From NCBI RefSeq assembly GCF_001192835.1, contig NZ_DF968182.1, positions 905,748 through 969,747 on the forward strand: a DNA stretch of 64,000 nucleotides, written 5' to 3'. This DNA comes from Lentimicrobium saccharophilum (GTDB lineage Bacteria; Bacteroidota; Bacteroidia; Bacteroidales; Lentimicrobiaceae). The notes beneath the pieces were generated by a model, which did no database searches, was not told the origin of the DNA, and saw only the letters and a list, made by a program, of their open reading frames with translations. This document shows, one piece after another, positions 53,974 through 61,202 of this stretch. The position numbers were made by a program, and so were the translations under genes. Positions within the stretch are counted from its first letter, which is position 1; every line of letters begins with the position of its first letter.

Positions 53974-54061
53974 TCTCGTCAAACAGCCTGTTTGACGAGA
54001 GACGGGATTCGAACCCGTCTTGTCACGTTGAAAAGACGTGACGAGATGACAGGCCCTTATT
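53974..54061 (-). pseudogene. Degenerate tRNA-like remnant, related in part to tRNA-Asp
   Basis: Minus strand. The T arm is intact (GACGGGTTCGAATCCCGTC, 54001-54019). Just before it are a 7-base stem with a CTTTTCA loop (54022-54042), like an anticodon arm, and, further 5', GGCCTGTCA at 54046-54054. This and GGTTAGAATA (54057-54066) also occur in the intact tRNA-Asp at 54335. After the T arm comes a near-perfect 27-base palindrome (53974-54000). No 5' acceptor strand or D arm is found at the expected place, so I read it as a broken or chimeric copy, not as a working tRNA. It starts next to the stop of the GIY-YIG gene. Confidence 0.6.
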
Positions 54062-54301
54062 CTAACCATTCACAAGTAGTTCAATTGACCTGCGATTGAG
54101 CGATTTTAATCTTCGTTCTCCAATAAGTGCTTCTCTTTTTGAAGGAAAGCCTTTCAAATAGACCAGTTCCCATGGCCCTTTTCCACTTGTAAACCGGCTT
54201 TTATTGTTGTTGTGTTCCCACAACCTCTGATCAGGATTTTCAGTTATCCCTTTGTAGTAAATTTTGAAGACAGCAGAATAGAGAATGTAAGTATAATACA
54301 T
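54062..54301 (-). CDS. Small GIY-YIG nuclease (UPF0213-like)
   Basis: 79 residues with the GIY-YIG pattern: YYTYILYS (GIY strand), FKIYYKGITENPDQRLWEHN (YKG in place of YIG, with Arg26 and His30), and GERRLKSLN near the C-terminus, where Glu62 is the likely metal ligand. It is a free-standing catalytic domain with no DNA-binding extension. The ATG follows the terminator of tRNA-Asp by 4 bases and no promoter box is seen, so it may be made only by read-through. The stop TAG is part of a tRNA-Asp-like sequence, GGTTAGAATA, so the gene end is fused to tRNA-derived DNA. Confidence 0.85.
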   Translation of the reverse strand: MYYTYILYSAVFKIYYKGITENPDQRLWEHNNNKSRFTSGKGPWELVYLKGFPSKREALIGERRLKSLNRRSIELLVNG

Positions 54302-54305
54302 AATT

Positions 54306-54334
54306 AAAAAAGCTCCCTTTTGAGGAGCTTTTTG
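54306..54334 (-). repeat. Upstream copy of the 29-bp terminator repeat, after tRNA-Asp
   Basis: Minus-strand hairpin (arms AAGCTCC and GGAGCTT) with T6, starting right after the discriminator base of tRNA-Asp. Identical to 53945-53973; the two copies are 361 bases apart. Confidence 0.9.
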
Positions 54335-54408
54335 CGGTCCGGACGGGACTCGAACCCGCGACCCCGTGCGTGACAGGCACGTATTCTAACCAACTGAACT
54401 ACCGGACC
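54335..54408 (-). tRNA. tRNA-Asp (GTC)
   Basis: 74 bases on the minus strand. Acceptor GGTCCGG pairs with CCGGACC, D arm GTTCAGTTGGTTAGAAT, anticodon stem CGTGC/GCACG with loop CTGTCAC (anticodon GTC), and T arm CGGGTTCGAGTCCCG. The discriminator is G and no CCA is encoded, so CCA must be added after transcription. A strong promoter lies 34 bases upstream. Confidence 0.97.
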
Positions 54409-54441
54409 AATATTTATAAGAACGTTTCTCAAATGAGAGTG

Positions 54442-54471
54442 CAAAGATAAATAGAAAAATCAATTGCACAA
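54442..54471 (-). promoter_or_regulatory. Promoter of tRNA-Asp
   Basis: Minus-strand TTG (54469-54471), 19-base spacer, TATCTTTG (54442-54449). The transcript would start about 27 bases upstream of the mature tRNA. Confidence 0.8.
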
Positions 54472-54717
54472 GCGACAGTAAAAATTTTTCTGAAAATTTT
54501 TCAGTCAGTCCTGCAAATGTTACGGATTCATGGCTTAACGGGGGTTGGGTGTGTCTCAGGCTTGCCAAAGGAAGTGTGAAACTATGGCTGGACATAGCTC
54601 GTTTTGCTTTTCTGCTGAAAAACGGGGGTATGTCCAGGAAAAAATATCTCTGCAGAGGGTTGAAGATGCGGACAATATGCGGATGTGCCGTTTAGTATAA
54701 AAGAACTGACGATGTAT
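54472..54717. other. Intergenic DNA between tRNA-Asp promoter and the AddB-like gene
   Basis: About 250 bases with no gene or structure that I can support. It contains an A/T-rich imperfect repeat (AAAAATTTTTCTG) near 54480 and no clear terminator for the AddB-like gene. Confidence 0.5.
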
Positions 54718-57579
54718 TCACCATCCCTTCACCTCGTCCCTGTTGCAAATGGCTTTAAAAGGGCAGTTGCTGCAATGCTCCCTGAAAGTGGTCTGTGCGA
54801 AGGGAATCCCGGGATCGAATAGCTCTTCCAGCAGCCGGGTCAGCTCATCTTCAAAAGCTTCTGATACAGGCTGAGAGTCGTTATTCTGGAGCAACAACGG
54901 CAGATACCCGTCTTTAAGTGAGCGGAAGGTGATGATTCCGGCACTGAAATCACCCGTTGCAATATTTTCCCTTCCGGCAAGGTAGAGGTAAAATAATAAC
55001 TGAAACGCTTTTTCCTTTATTTCTTTGGCGGGCGCAAACACTGCCGCGACATCATTGATTTTCAGTGATCTTGGCTCAACTTTCCCGGTTTTGTAGTCGA
55101 TGATCCGGGTGTGTCCGTTTATGCGGTCGATGCGGTCGGCGGTGCCTTTCAGGGTTACGGATATTTTCCCTTGCCCGGGGGCTTCAATGGTCAGGGGGGC
55201 TGTCAGTTGTTTTTCCAGCGCGATCAGATGGTCCCCGTTGGCAGGATTGTATCCGGCTTCAACTTCCATTTCGAGGAAACGCCTGATCCATACCTCCGCG
55301 ACTTTGATGATCAGCAGGTTGCGCCCTTTGGTGGTTTCTCCTCCCGGGAAGTGTTTCTGCAGGGCTTCGGCTATGGCCTGTCCCGCCTGTTGCTGCATCT
55401 GACTGTAGTCATGCTCCAGCGGGAAGCTCCCCACAAAGGGTTCAAAGAAGCGCTGAACCACTTCATGGATGATGGTACCCAGGGTGCGGAAGTCCATGGT
55501 TTCTTCAACCTCCTCAGTTTCGCCAAGCCCGAGCACATAATTGAAGTAGTATTTAAGGGAGCAGTTCAGGTATTGGGTGATCGCGGTAGGGGAGATGCCT
55601 TTTCTGGAAATGCTGATCAGTTTTTCGAGAATGGCTTCATCTTTATGCACCGTAATTTCACCGGGGGTGCCCAACTTTGCGTCGAAAGCCGGTCTGATTT
55701 CCCTGATTTGATTCAGCAGGCTGTAGGCCGGTAATTCATGCATGATCTGACTCAGAAACCTGCTCTTTTCTCCTCCGCCGAGTTCGTCGGCTTCCGCATT
55801 GTAGATCAGCCAGGCATTGGTGCAACGCTGCAGCAACCGGTAAAAATGGTAGGCGAAAACAGCCTGTTGTTCGTGGTGTGTCGGAAGCCCGAACTCACGC
55901 CTGATTTCGAACGGAATAAAGGAGTTGTGATTCCTGGCGGATGGCAGTATGTCTTCGTTGGCCGAAATCAGGATGATATTTTCGAAATCCAGCACCCGGG
56001 TTTCAAGCATCCCCATCACCTGTATTCCTTTGAGTGGTTCACCGTAGAAAGCTACCGGACTGGCTGCCGCCGATTCCCGGAACAGGGTGTGCAGGGTGCG
56101 CAGTTCACCGATATATTCTGCCTGGCCGGTGAAAATCTGTAGCCTGTTGATTATTAATGCAATATTGTAGAGTATTTCATTCTCGGCCTGATTTATCTTT
56201 CGTTCTTTCTCTGCGCCTGACGTCAGCCCGCTTTTCAGGGTATTGATGATTCCGGCAAGCTGTTGCGTGAAACCATAAACGGAAGCGGGCTTTTTCATCA
56301 GCAGATGCAGCAGTTCGCCCAGACTGTTTGTTTCACCGCTGTCTGCCTTAAGGTCAGAAATTCCGATAAAAGGCTTGTTGCTGTTCCGGATGTTTGCGAT
56401 GATGGAGGTCAGCGCCTGGTGGCCGGCCAGGTATTGTATGTAGCTGTGCTGCAGTACTGCCAGCAGATGACGGAAATAAAACCGGGGTTCACCGGCTGTT
56501 CTCCCTTCAGTTGCATGCACATGCATTTCAATTATGCTGTCGAACAGGTTGTAAACCGGCGATTGCTGTAGCGGGAAGCCCATGGTGATATTGAAATCGC
56601 CTGCTTCCGGAGGTATGGCGTTGAGCAGTGGAAGCAGCAGGGATTCGTCGGCCAGCACCACTGCCGTTTTGTTGAGGATAGCCGGGTCTCCCGTTTCCGT
56701 GAGATTTCTGAGAATGCTTCCGGCCAGGTTGGCCTGTGCGGTGAAACGTGGCACCCCTGCTATGGTGATATTCCGTGCGGATGTTTTAAAATAGTCGGTG
56801 ATTTCATCAAATCTGCCCAGGTCCCGGTCTTCCCTGTATTTTCTGAGAAATAGTCCGGCTTCCTGATGGGCATTTTCCAGGTAGTAAGCGTCAGCGTCCC
56901 ACAGGATTTCAGCTTTTTCAGCTTTGATAAAATACCGGATCATCGTGCGTTGCGCAGGCGTTAGTGCATTGAATCCGGCAAAGATGATATGATTCCATTG
57001 AACAGCATCGCAGTAAGCTTCAGGCGTTTCAGCAATGGTACGGCAGGCAAGTCCGTGATAGGCATTTTTTCTGCCGAGCAGATCCCGGGTGTATTCTTGA
57101 TAATAAGCAGTCAGCGAATTGAAGAATCTGAGGTATTTTGATTCAAAGTCCGTGAGCGGGCGTTGATCCATGTTCCAGAGCGTCATGGCTTTGGATTCGC
57201 TCAGGTAGGTAAACAAAGTGTCCGGTTTGATCAGGTACTGGTCAATGTCTTCGAAATCACGGATCAGCCCGCGTCCCCAGCCGTAAAATCCGTCGAAGTC
57301 CGAAGCGGCACTGCCTTCGGTTTTCCGGTGTGCTTCATACAGCGTGGTCATCAGTTCCAGTGGATCGGCTACCTGAAGCCCGGAGAGCCTGGCGGCAAAA
57401 TCCTCCATAGAAAAGATGGATGGCGCCCACACCGGGGCTCCTCCGGCCGGGACCAGATGACGCTTCAGGAAGAGTCCGGCCCTGCGGTTGGGAAGGACGA
57501 TACACAGGCGCTGTCCCAGACCGGGGTGCTTTTCGCGGATATGAAGGGCAAGTTTTTCAAGAAACGGCTGATGCATCAT
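54718..57579 (-). CDS. AddB-like PD-(D/E)XK nuclease of the helicase-nuclease repair complex
   Basis: 953 residues. The N-terminal part has PNRRAGLFLKRHL and further inactive-helicase blocks (IFAGFNALTPAQRTMIRYF, AVVLADESLLLPLL, LISANEDILP). The C-terminal part is a PDDEXK_1 nuclease: SPTAITQYLNCSLKYYFNYV, LGTIIHEVVQRFF, KGTADRIDRI and RIIDYKTGKV. Cys near 672 with Cys936, Cys939 and Cys945 (CSNCPFKAIC) form the AddB-type iron-sulfur staple. It would process double-strand breaks with an AddA partner that is not in the window. It overlaps murU by 4 bases (ATGA). Confidence 0.88.
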   Translation of the reverse strand: MMHQPFLEKLALHIREKHPGLGQRLCIVLPNRRAGLFLKRHLVPAGGAPVWAPSIFSMEDFAARLSGLQVADPLELMTTLYEAHRKTEGSAASDFDGFYGWGRGLIRDFEDIDQYLIKPDTLFTYLSESKAMTLWNMDQRPLTDFESKYLRFFNSLTAYYQEYTRDLLGRKNAYHGLACRTIAETPEAYCDAVQWNHIIFAGFNALTPAQRTMIRYFIKAEKAEILWDADAYYLENAHQEAGLFLRKYREDRDLGRFDEITDYFKTSARNITIAGVPRFTAQANLAGSILRNLTETGDPAILNKTAVVLADESLLLPLLNAIPPEAGDFNITMGFPLQQSPVYNLFDSIIEMHVHATEGRTAGEPRFYFRHLLAVLQHSYIQYLAGHQALTSIIANIRNSNKPFIGISDLKADSGETNSLGELLHLLMKKPASVYGFTQQLAGIINTLKSGLTSGAEKERKINQAENEILYNIALIINRLQIFTGQAEYIGELRTLHTLFRESAAASPVAFYGEPLKGIQVMGMLETRVLDFENIILISANEDILPSARNHNSFIPFEIRREFGLPTHHEQQAVFAYHFYRLLQRCTNAWLIYNAEADELGGGEKSRFLSQIMHELPAYSLLNQIREIRPAFDAKLGTPGEITVHKDEAILEKLISISRKGISPTAITQYLNCSLKYYFNYVLGLGETEEVEETMDFRTLGTIIHEVVQRFFEPFVGSFPLEHDYSQMQQQAGQAIAEALQKHFPGGETTKGRNLLIIKVAEVWIRRFLEMEVEAGYNPANGDHLIALEKQLTAPLTIEAPGQGKISVTLKGTADRIDRINGHTRIIDYKTGKVEPRSLKINDVAAVFAPAKEIKEKAFQLLFYLYLAGRENIATGDFSAGIITFRSLKDGYLPLLLQNNDSQPVSEAFEDELTRLLEELFDPGIPFAQTTFREHCSNCPFKAICNRDEVKGW

Positions 57580-58325
57580 GCTGGATTTCTATCGCTAAAA
57601 GTAATCAGTTTTGCTATCTCACCGGCCTGTTTCAGGCTTTCCGGCTTTCCGGCGTCCGCCCATAGTTGACTTTCGTCAAGGTAACCTGTAATGAGATTAT
57701 TTCCGGCCAGCGCAAGATAGGTGTCGATGATGGAGAATCTGCCTTTTGTCCGGATAAGCGGGAATATTTCCGGATTAATCACATGTATGCCGCTGAAGGC
57801 CAGTTGTATAAGTGAAGTAGAACCAGCACGGGCCATGCGCTGTTCGCCGGTTTTCAGGTTTTCCCATCCGGAAAGACGCAATTTTTGGTCGAAAAGCAGA
57901 TAGCGGTTTGTTTCCCTTCTGCGTACCACCAGCGTGGCAAGGCTCTGCTGTTGCAGGTGCATGGCATAAAGTGCAGAGAGGTCGAGGCCGCCGATAATAT
58001 CTGCGTTATACACCAGGAATGGTTGCCCGTCGCTGAAGAACCAGGATGCTTTCTGAATTCCTCCGCCCGTGTCGAGGAGCTGATCCGACTCATCTGAAAT
58101 GCTGATTTCGCAGCCGAAATTCAGGTTTTTCTTAAGATAACTGATGATCATGGGTGCATGATGATGCACGTTGATGATCAATTCGTTAAATCCGGCTGCT
58201 TTCAGTTTGCGGATGGCAAATTCGAGCAGGGTGTAGGGACCGGCCTGCAGGAGCGCCTTCGGGCAGTGGTCGGTCAGCGGTTTCAGCCTGGTGCCCAGTC
58301 CGGCCGCCAGTATCATCGCTTTCAT
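57576..58325 (-). CDS. murU: MurU-like sugar-1-phosphate nucleotidyltransferase
   Basis: 249 residues. MKAMILAAGLGTRLKPLTDHCPKALL is the nucleotidyltransferase nucleotide-binding motif, with DTGGGIQKA and FLVYNADII (metal-binding Asp) after it. MurU makes UDP-MurNAc from MurNAc-1-phosphate in peptidoglycan recycling, and its partner kinase AmgK appears in the same operon. Other sugar phosphates cannot be excluded by sequence. It overlaps both the AddB-like gene and the 126-residue gene by 4 bases. Confidence 0.85.
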   Translation of the reverse strand: MKAMILAAGLGTRLKPLTDHCPKALLQAGPYTLLEFAIRKLKAAGFNELIINVHHHAPMIISYLKKNLNFGCEISISDESDQLLDTGGGIQKASWFFSDGQPFLVYNADIIGGLDLSALYAMHLQQQSLATLVVRRRETNRYLLFDQKLRLSGWENLKTGEQRMARAGSTSLIQLAFSGIHVINPEIFPLIRTKGRFSIIDTYLALAGNNLITGYLDESQLWADAGKPESLKQAGEIAKLITFSDRNPA

Positions 58326-58702
58326 TCTGCGGGAGAATCGTCGAGTTTATAATATTTATAGTAATTCCTGAAAATCACCTTTTTGAGTTCCCGGTAGATC
58401 ACCAGTTCGGCGATTACCTGCGAATGGGAAAATTCGGGATGGGCCTCCCAGGCTTTCAGGATACTCTTCTCGGGAATGTCAATCTGGTAAAGCAGGGCCA
58501 TCAGCTTCTGCACGTTTCCCGTCAGCAGTCCTGAAACATGAAAATCCAGCTGATTGAATAGTTCGGTATAGGCCATATTCATGTTCAGTGGAAAATCCAC
58601 ATCAAGCCCGAACATGGCAAAATCCTTTCTGATTTGCTCTACGGTTTGCCTGATGACTTCGGCTTCGGCCTTAAAAGGCTCGATATCGAATGGTTCTTTC
58701 AT
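58322..58702 (-). CDS. Unknown 126-residue protein in the recycling operon
   Basis: 126 residues, mostly helical, with no signal peptide or membrane segment. Two helical blocks, AEAEVIRQTVEQIRKDFAMF and LFNQLDFHVSGLLTGNVQKLMALLYQI, are followed by KAWEAHPEFSHSQVIAELV. No family recognised. The 4-base overlap with murU (ATGA) and the 18-base gap to the 42-residue gene put it firmly in the operon, which suggests a function with AmgK or MurU. Confidence 0.75.
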   Translation of the reverse strand: MKEPFDIEPFKAEAEVIRQTVEQIRKDFAMFGLDVDFPLNMNMAYTELFNQLDFHVSGLLTGNVQKLMALLYQIDIPEKSILKAWEAHPEFSHSQVIAELVIYRELKKVIFRNYYKYYKLDDSPAE

Positions 58703-58720
58703 GCATTGATAAGTTCAAAA

Positions 58721-58849
58721 TTATAATTCCTTTGGTTTACAGACCTGCTTCTCTTTTTTTACCAGGGCACCGCATTTTTTGCATTTGTACTTTGGTTCGT
58801 TGGTATCTTTTTCTCCCTTTTTCCCTCTTTCACACATGGTCTTGCTCAT
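58721..58849 (-). CDS. Small zinc-ribbon-like protein (42 residues)
   Basis: Below most gene-size cut-offs. From ATG 58847-58849 the frame reads MSKTMCERGKKGEKD, then EPKYKCKKCGALVKKEKQVC, then KPKEL and TAA. Four cysteines (Cys6, Cys23, Cys26 and Cys37) suit one zinc site, with CKKCG as a typical knuckle. The chain is strongly basic. It fits the gap between the AmgK-RapZ gene (77 bases) and the 126-residue gene (18 bases), on the same strand. A role in nucleic acid or protein binding is possible; no function is known to me. Confidence 0.7.
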   Translation of the reverse strand: MSKTMCERGKKGEKDTNEPKYKCKKCGALVKKEKQVCKPKEL

Positions 58850-58926
58850 GATCAATGGAATTTTTTATCTGTTGTTGTCCTTTAATATAAAAAGTTAACG
58901 GTTGACTGACTTTGGATAAACAGATT

Positions 58927-60342
58927 TTATGCAATCCAGTTTGCGCGTTGGGTATGATCGGGCTGTATCTGCATGCCGAATCTTTTATTCAGGTGTTTGG
59001 CAAGCTGTCCGGCGCAGTATACCGAGCGGTGCTGTCCGCCGGTGCAGCCAAAGCTTACCATCAGGTGCTGAAACCCGCGCGAAATGTAATTTTCCACGGC
59101 CTGGTCCACCAGGGTAAAGACACTGGCGAGGAAAATGCCGGTCTCAGGCTGAGCGCTGAGGTAACGGATCACCGGATCATCCTGACCGCTGAGCTTTTTG
59201 TATTCATCGAGTCTGCCCGGGTTGGGCAGGGCCCTGCAGTCGAATACAAAGCCGCCACCGTTACCTGTGGGGTCTTCAGGAATACTGTTTCTGTATGAAA
59301 AACTGTTCACACTGACTTTCAGGGCTGGTTTTGCATGGCTTCTCAGGCTTTCGCTGGTGATAAACCTGTGCAACAGTTTCTCCAGCGCAGGCATTTCAAT
59401 TTCCGGATGATGATGGGTCAGCAGATGGTCGAGATTGTCGAGTGCAAAGGGAATACTTTGAAGAAAATGTTCCTTTTTCTGATAGAAGCCCCTGAAACCA
59501 TAGGCGCCCAACGCCTGAAGGATGCGGATAAGCACGAATCCGTAAAAATACTTCAGGAATGATTCCCGGTCAATTTTTGTAAGCAGGGAAGCTTCCTGAA
59601 TGTAAAGGTTGAGCAACTCGTCCCTGAAGATGTTGGGCAGATTGGCTTTGGCATCGAAAAGAAGTGAGGCGATGTCGTACTGCAGCGGCCCCTGCCGGCC
59701 TCCCTGGAAGTCGATAAAGAACGGATTGCCGCCGGTAATCATGATGTTGCGCGACTGAAAGTCCCTGTAAAGGAAATAATCTGAATCAGCCTGAAGCAGA
59801 AAGGATGTCAGCCGGTCGAAATCATCCTCGAGCGCCTGTTCATCAAAATTAAACCCGGAGAGCCTGACAAAATAGTATTTGAAATAATTCAGGTCCCACA
59901 TCATACTTTGCCGGTCGAATGCCCGTCGCGGATAGCAGAGTGAATAATCGAGGCCATCGCCGCCGCTGATCTGAAAACGCGGGAGCCAGCGGACCACCTG
60001 CCGGTAGAGCCCTTTCACGCGTTCGGACAAGCCTTCTTCGCTGAGTATCCCGAAAAGGTTCTGATCGCCCAGGTCGGTTTGCAGGTAAGCCATTCCTGAT
60101 ACATCATTCAGATAGACTTCAGGTACCGGTAAGCCTTTCGCGGCAAAGTGGCGCGAAAAGGCCGTAAAGGCAATATTTTCACGTTTGTCCGGATTCCATG
60201 CACCAATAGCGGTAATGTCCTGCCCCGAAATGCGGTAATAAACACGGTCAGAGCCTGAAGCCGGCAATATTTCTGTTTTGATGGCTTCCTTTCCGCTCCA
60301 TTGGTTGAAAAGGGTATTCAGTATGCTGATATTTCCGCTCAT
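58927..60342 (-). CDS. AmgK-like kinase fused to a RapZ C-terminal domain
   Basis: 471 residues. Residues 1-340 form an aminoglycoside-phosphotransferase-type kinase as in AmgK: SGSDRVYYRISG, the catalytic FLYRDFQSRNIMI, and FFIDFQGGRQGPLQYD (metal-binding Asp). From about 345 a RapZ C-terminal domain follows (VSVNSFSYRNSIPEDP, then FDCRALPNPGR, and VSFGCTGGQHRSVYCAGQL at about 429-447). AmgK phosphorylates MurNAc/GlcNAc at C1; the RapZ C domain binds GlcN6P in E. coli. The RapZ N-terminal ATPase is absent. It heads the operon to murU and the AddB-like gene. Confidence 0.88.
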   Translation of the reverse strand: MSGNISILNTLFNQWSGKEAIKTEILPASGSDRVYYRISGQDITAIGAWNPDKRENIAFTAFSRHFAAKGLPVPEVYLNDVSGMAYLQTDLGDQNLFGILSEEGLSERVKGLYRQVVRWLPRFQISGGDGLDYSLCYPRRAFDRQSMMWDLNYFKYYFVRLSGFNFDEQALEDDFDRLTSFLLQADSDYFLYRDFQSRNIMITGGNPFFIDFQGGRQGPLQYDIASLLFDAKANLPNIFRDELLNLYIQEASLLTKIDRESFLKYFYGFVLIRILQALGAYGFRGFYQKKEHFLQSIPFALDNLDHLLTHHHPEIEMPALEKLLHRFITSESLRSHAKPALKVSVNSFSYRNSIPEDPTGNGGGFVFDCRALPNPGRLDEYKKLSGQDDPVIRYLSAQPETGIFLASVFTLVDQAVENYISRGFQHLMVSFGCTGGQHRSVYCAGQLAKHLNKRFGMQIQPDHTQRANWIA

Positions 60343-60392
60343 GCCGCTTGTGGATTGCTTTTTCTGATAGTGCCTGAATCCGGCTGGTCATG

Positions 60393-60400
60393 CAAATTTA
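60393..60400 (-). promoter_or_regulatory. -7 box for the AmgK-RapZ operon
   Basis: Minus-strand TAAATTTG, 50 bases upstream of the ATG. No clear -33 element. Confidence 0.55.
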
Positions 60401-60466
60401 GCGATTAATTCCGGCTTCGGTCTAAACTTTATTCGGGCCTTCATGTTTTTTATCAGGGTAATTTTG

Positions 60467-60474
60467 TAGGTTTG
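60467..60474 (+). promoter_or_regulatory. -7 box for the rubrerythrin-like gene
   Basis: TAGGTTTG, 44 bases upstream of ATG 60519. Confidence 0.5.
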
Positions 60475-60518
60475 TAAGGGATTGCCTTTTGCTGCGAAAC
60501 ATCAAATACAATATAGTT

Positions 60519-61016
60519 ATGGAGAACAAAAAATCTACCGAAATCCTCAAGACTGCCATTCTGATGGAGAAAAGGGGAAAGGCATTTTATGAGAAGGTTG
60601 CCGAGCAGGCATCAAGCGAAGAGGTGAAAAAAATCTTCAGCATGATGGCTGAAGAGGAACAAACGCATGTGGAATTCCTTTCAAAGCAGTTTGCAAGCTA
60701 CAGCAAGGATCAGAAATTCGGGAAAATCGACCTGAAGGCCGATCCCGGTGTGGTGGAGTTGATCCTTTCGGACAATATCAGGAAGCAGATCAGTGCCGCC
60801 AGCTTTGAAGCTGCAGCCATTTCCGCAGCCATCGATATGGAAACCAAAGCCATTGAAGTATATTCGAGGCAGGCGGCAGAAGCGACAGATGTCAACGAAA
60901 AGGAGTTGTATTCCTGGCTTGCCGACTGGGAGAAGGGCCACCATAAGATTCTGCATGAACTGAATGAACAGCTGAAGGAAGACATCTGGTACGACAACCA
61001 GTTCTGGCCATTCTGA
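60519..61016 (+). CDS. Ferritin-like/rubrerythrin-type diiron protein
   Basis: 165 residues from ATG 60519 (the frame extends to a TTG at 60489). A four-helix ferritin-like fold with metal-ligand motifs EKRGKAFYEKVAEQ, EEEQTHVEFL, DMETKAIEVYSRQA and DWEKGHHKILHEL, i.e. two ExxH-type sites. There is no C-terminal rubredoxin (no CxxC), so it is the short type. It probably handles peroxide or stores iron in an anaerobe, but the substrate is not certain. It is divergent from the AmgK-RapZ gene. Confidence 0.88.
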   Translation: MENKKSTEILKTAILMEKRGKAFYEKVAEQASSEEVKKIFSMMAEEEQTHVEFLSKQFASYSKDQKFGKIDLKADPGVVELILSDNIRKQISAASFEAAAISAAIDMETKAIEVYSRQAAEATDVNEKELYSWLADWEKGHHKILHELNEQLKEDIWYDNQFWPF

Positions 61017-61035
61017 GTTTTGGATGGTATCAGCT

Positions 61036-61056
61036 GAGAGAAAGCGGTTTTCTCTC
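61036..61056 (+). terminator. Hairpin after the rubrerythrin-like gene
   Basis: Arms GAGAGAAA and TTTCTCTC with a 5-base loop, 20 bases after the stop. No T run follows, so this is a weak terminator call. Confidence 0.35.
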
Positions 61057-61149
61057 TGTTCTGAAGTTGACGATACCTGCCGGTTGATTGTTACCTGATG
61101 TTTTCATCATCTGTTAAGATCCATGCCGCAATTGGAAGACTTCAAAGAT

Positions 61150-61183
61150 AAACGCCCGCCGGGACATTTTCCGGCGGGCGTTT
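61150..61183. terminator. GC-rich terminator, mainly for the HEYGH gene
   Basis: Arms AACGCCCGCCGG and CCGGCGGGCGTT with an 8-base loop. On the minus strand it is followed by TATCTTTG. It starts 20 bases after the stop of the HEYGH gene and may also stop plus-strand transcripts. Confidence 0.85.
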
Positions 61184-61202
61184 ATTATCGGGGATTCCCC
61201 TG

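Noticed and set aside
53974-54061. A circularly permuted tRNA gene, because the 3' acceptor-like strand is followed by its complement
   Set aside because: After the acceptor-like strand there is no D arm or 5' half of an anticodon arm; only the terminator follows. The simpler reading is a degenerate or chimeric copy.
54386-54595. A 69-codon minus-strand reading frame over the tRNA-Asp promoter
   Set aside because: It overlaps the tRNA and its promoter and has no recognisable domain.
55111-55734. A 207-codon plus-strand reading frame opposite the AddB-like gene
   Set aside because: Shadow of the nuclease domain; no independent support.
61143-61150. Minus-strand TATCTTTG next to the terminator of the HEYGH gene, as a promoter antisense to the rubrerythrin-like gene
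   Set aside because: No gene follows on that strand before the divergent operon, and there is no -33 element; likely chance or part of the T-rich terminator tail.
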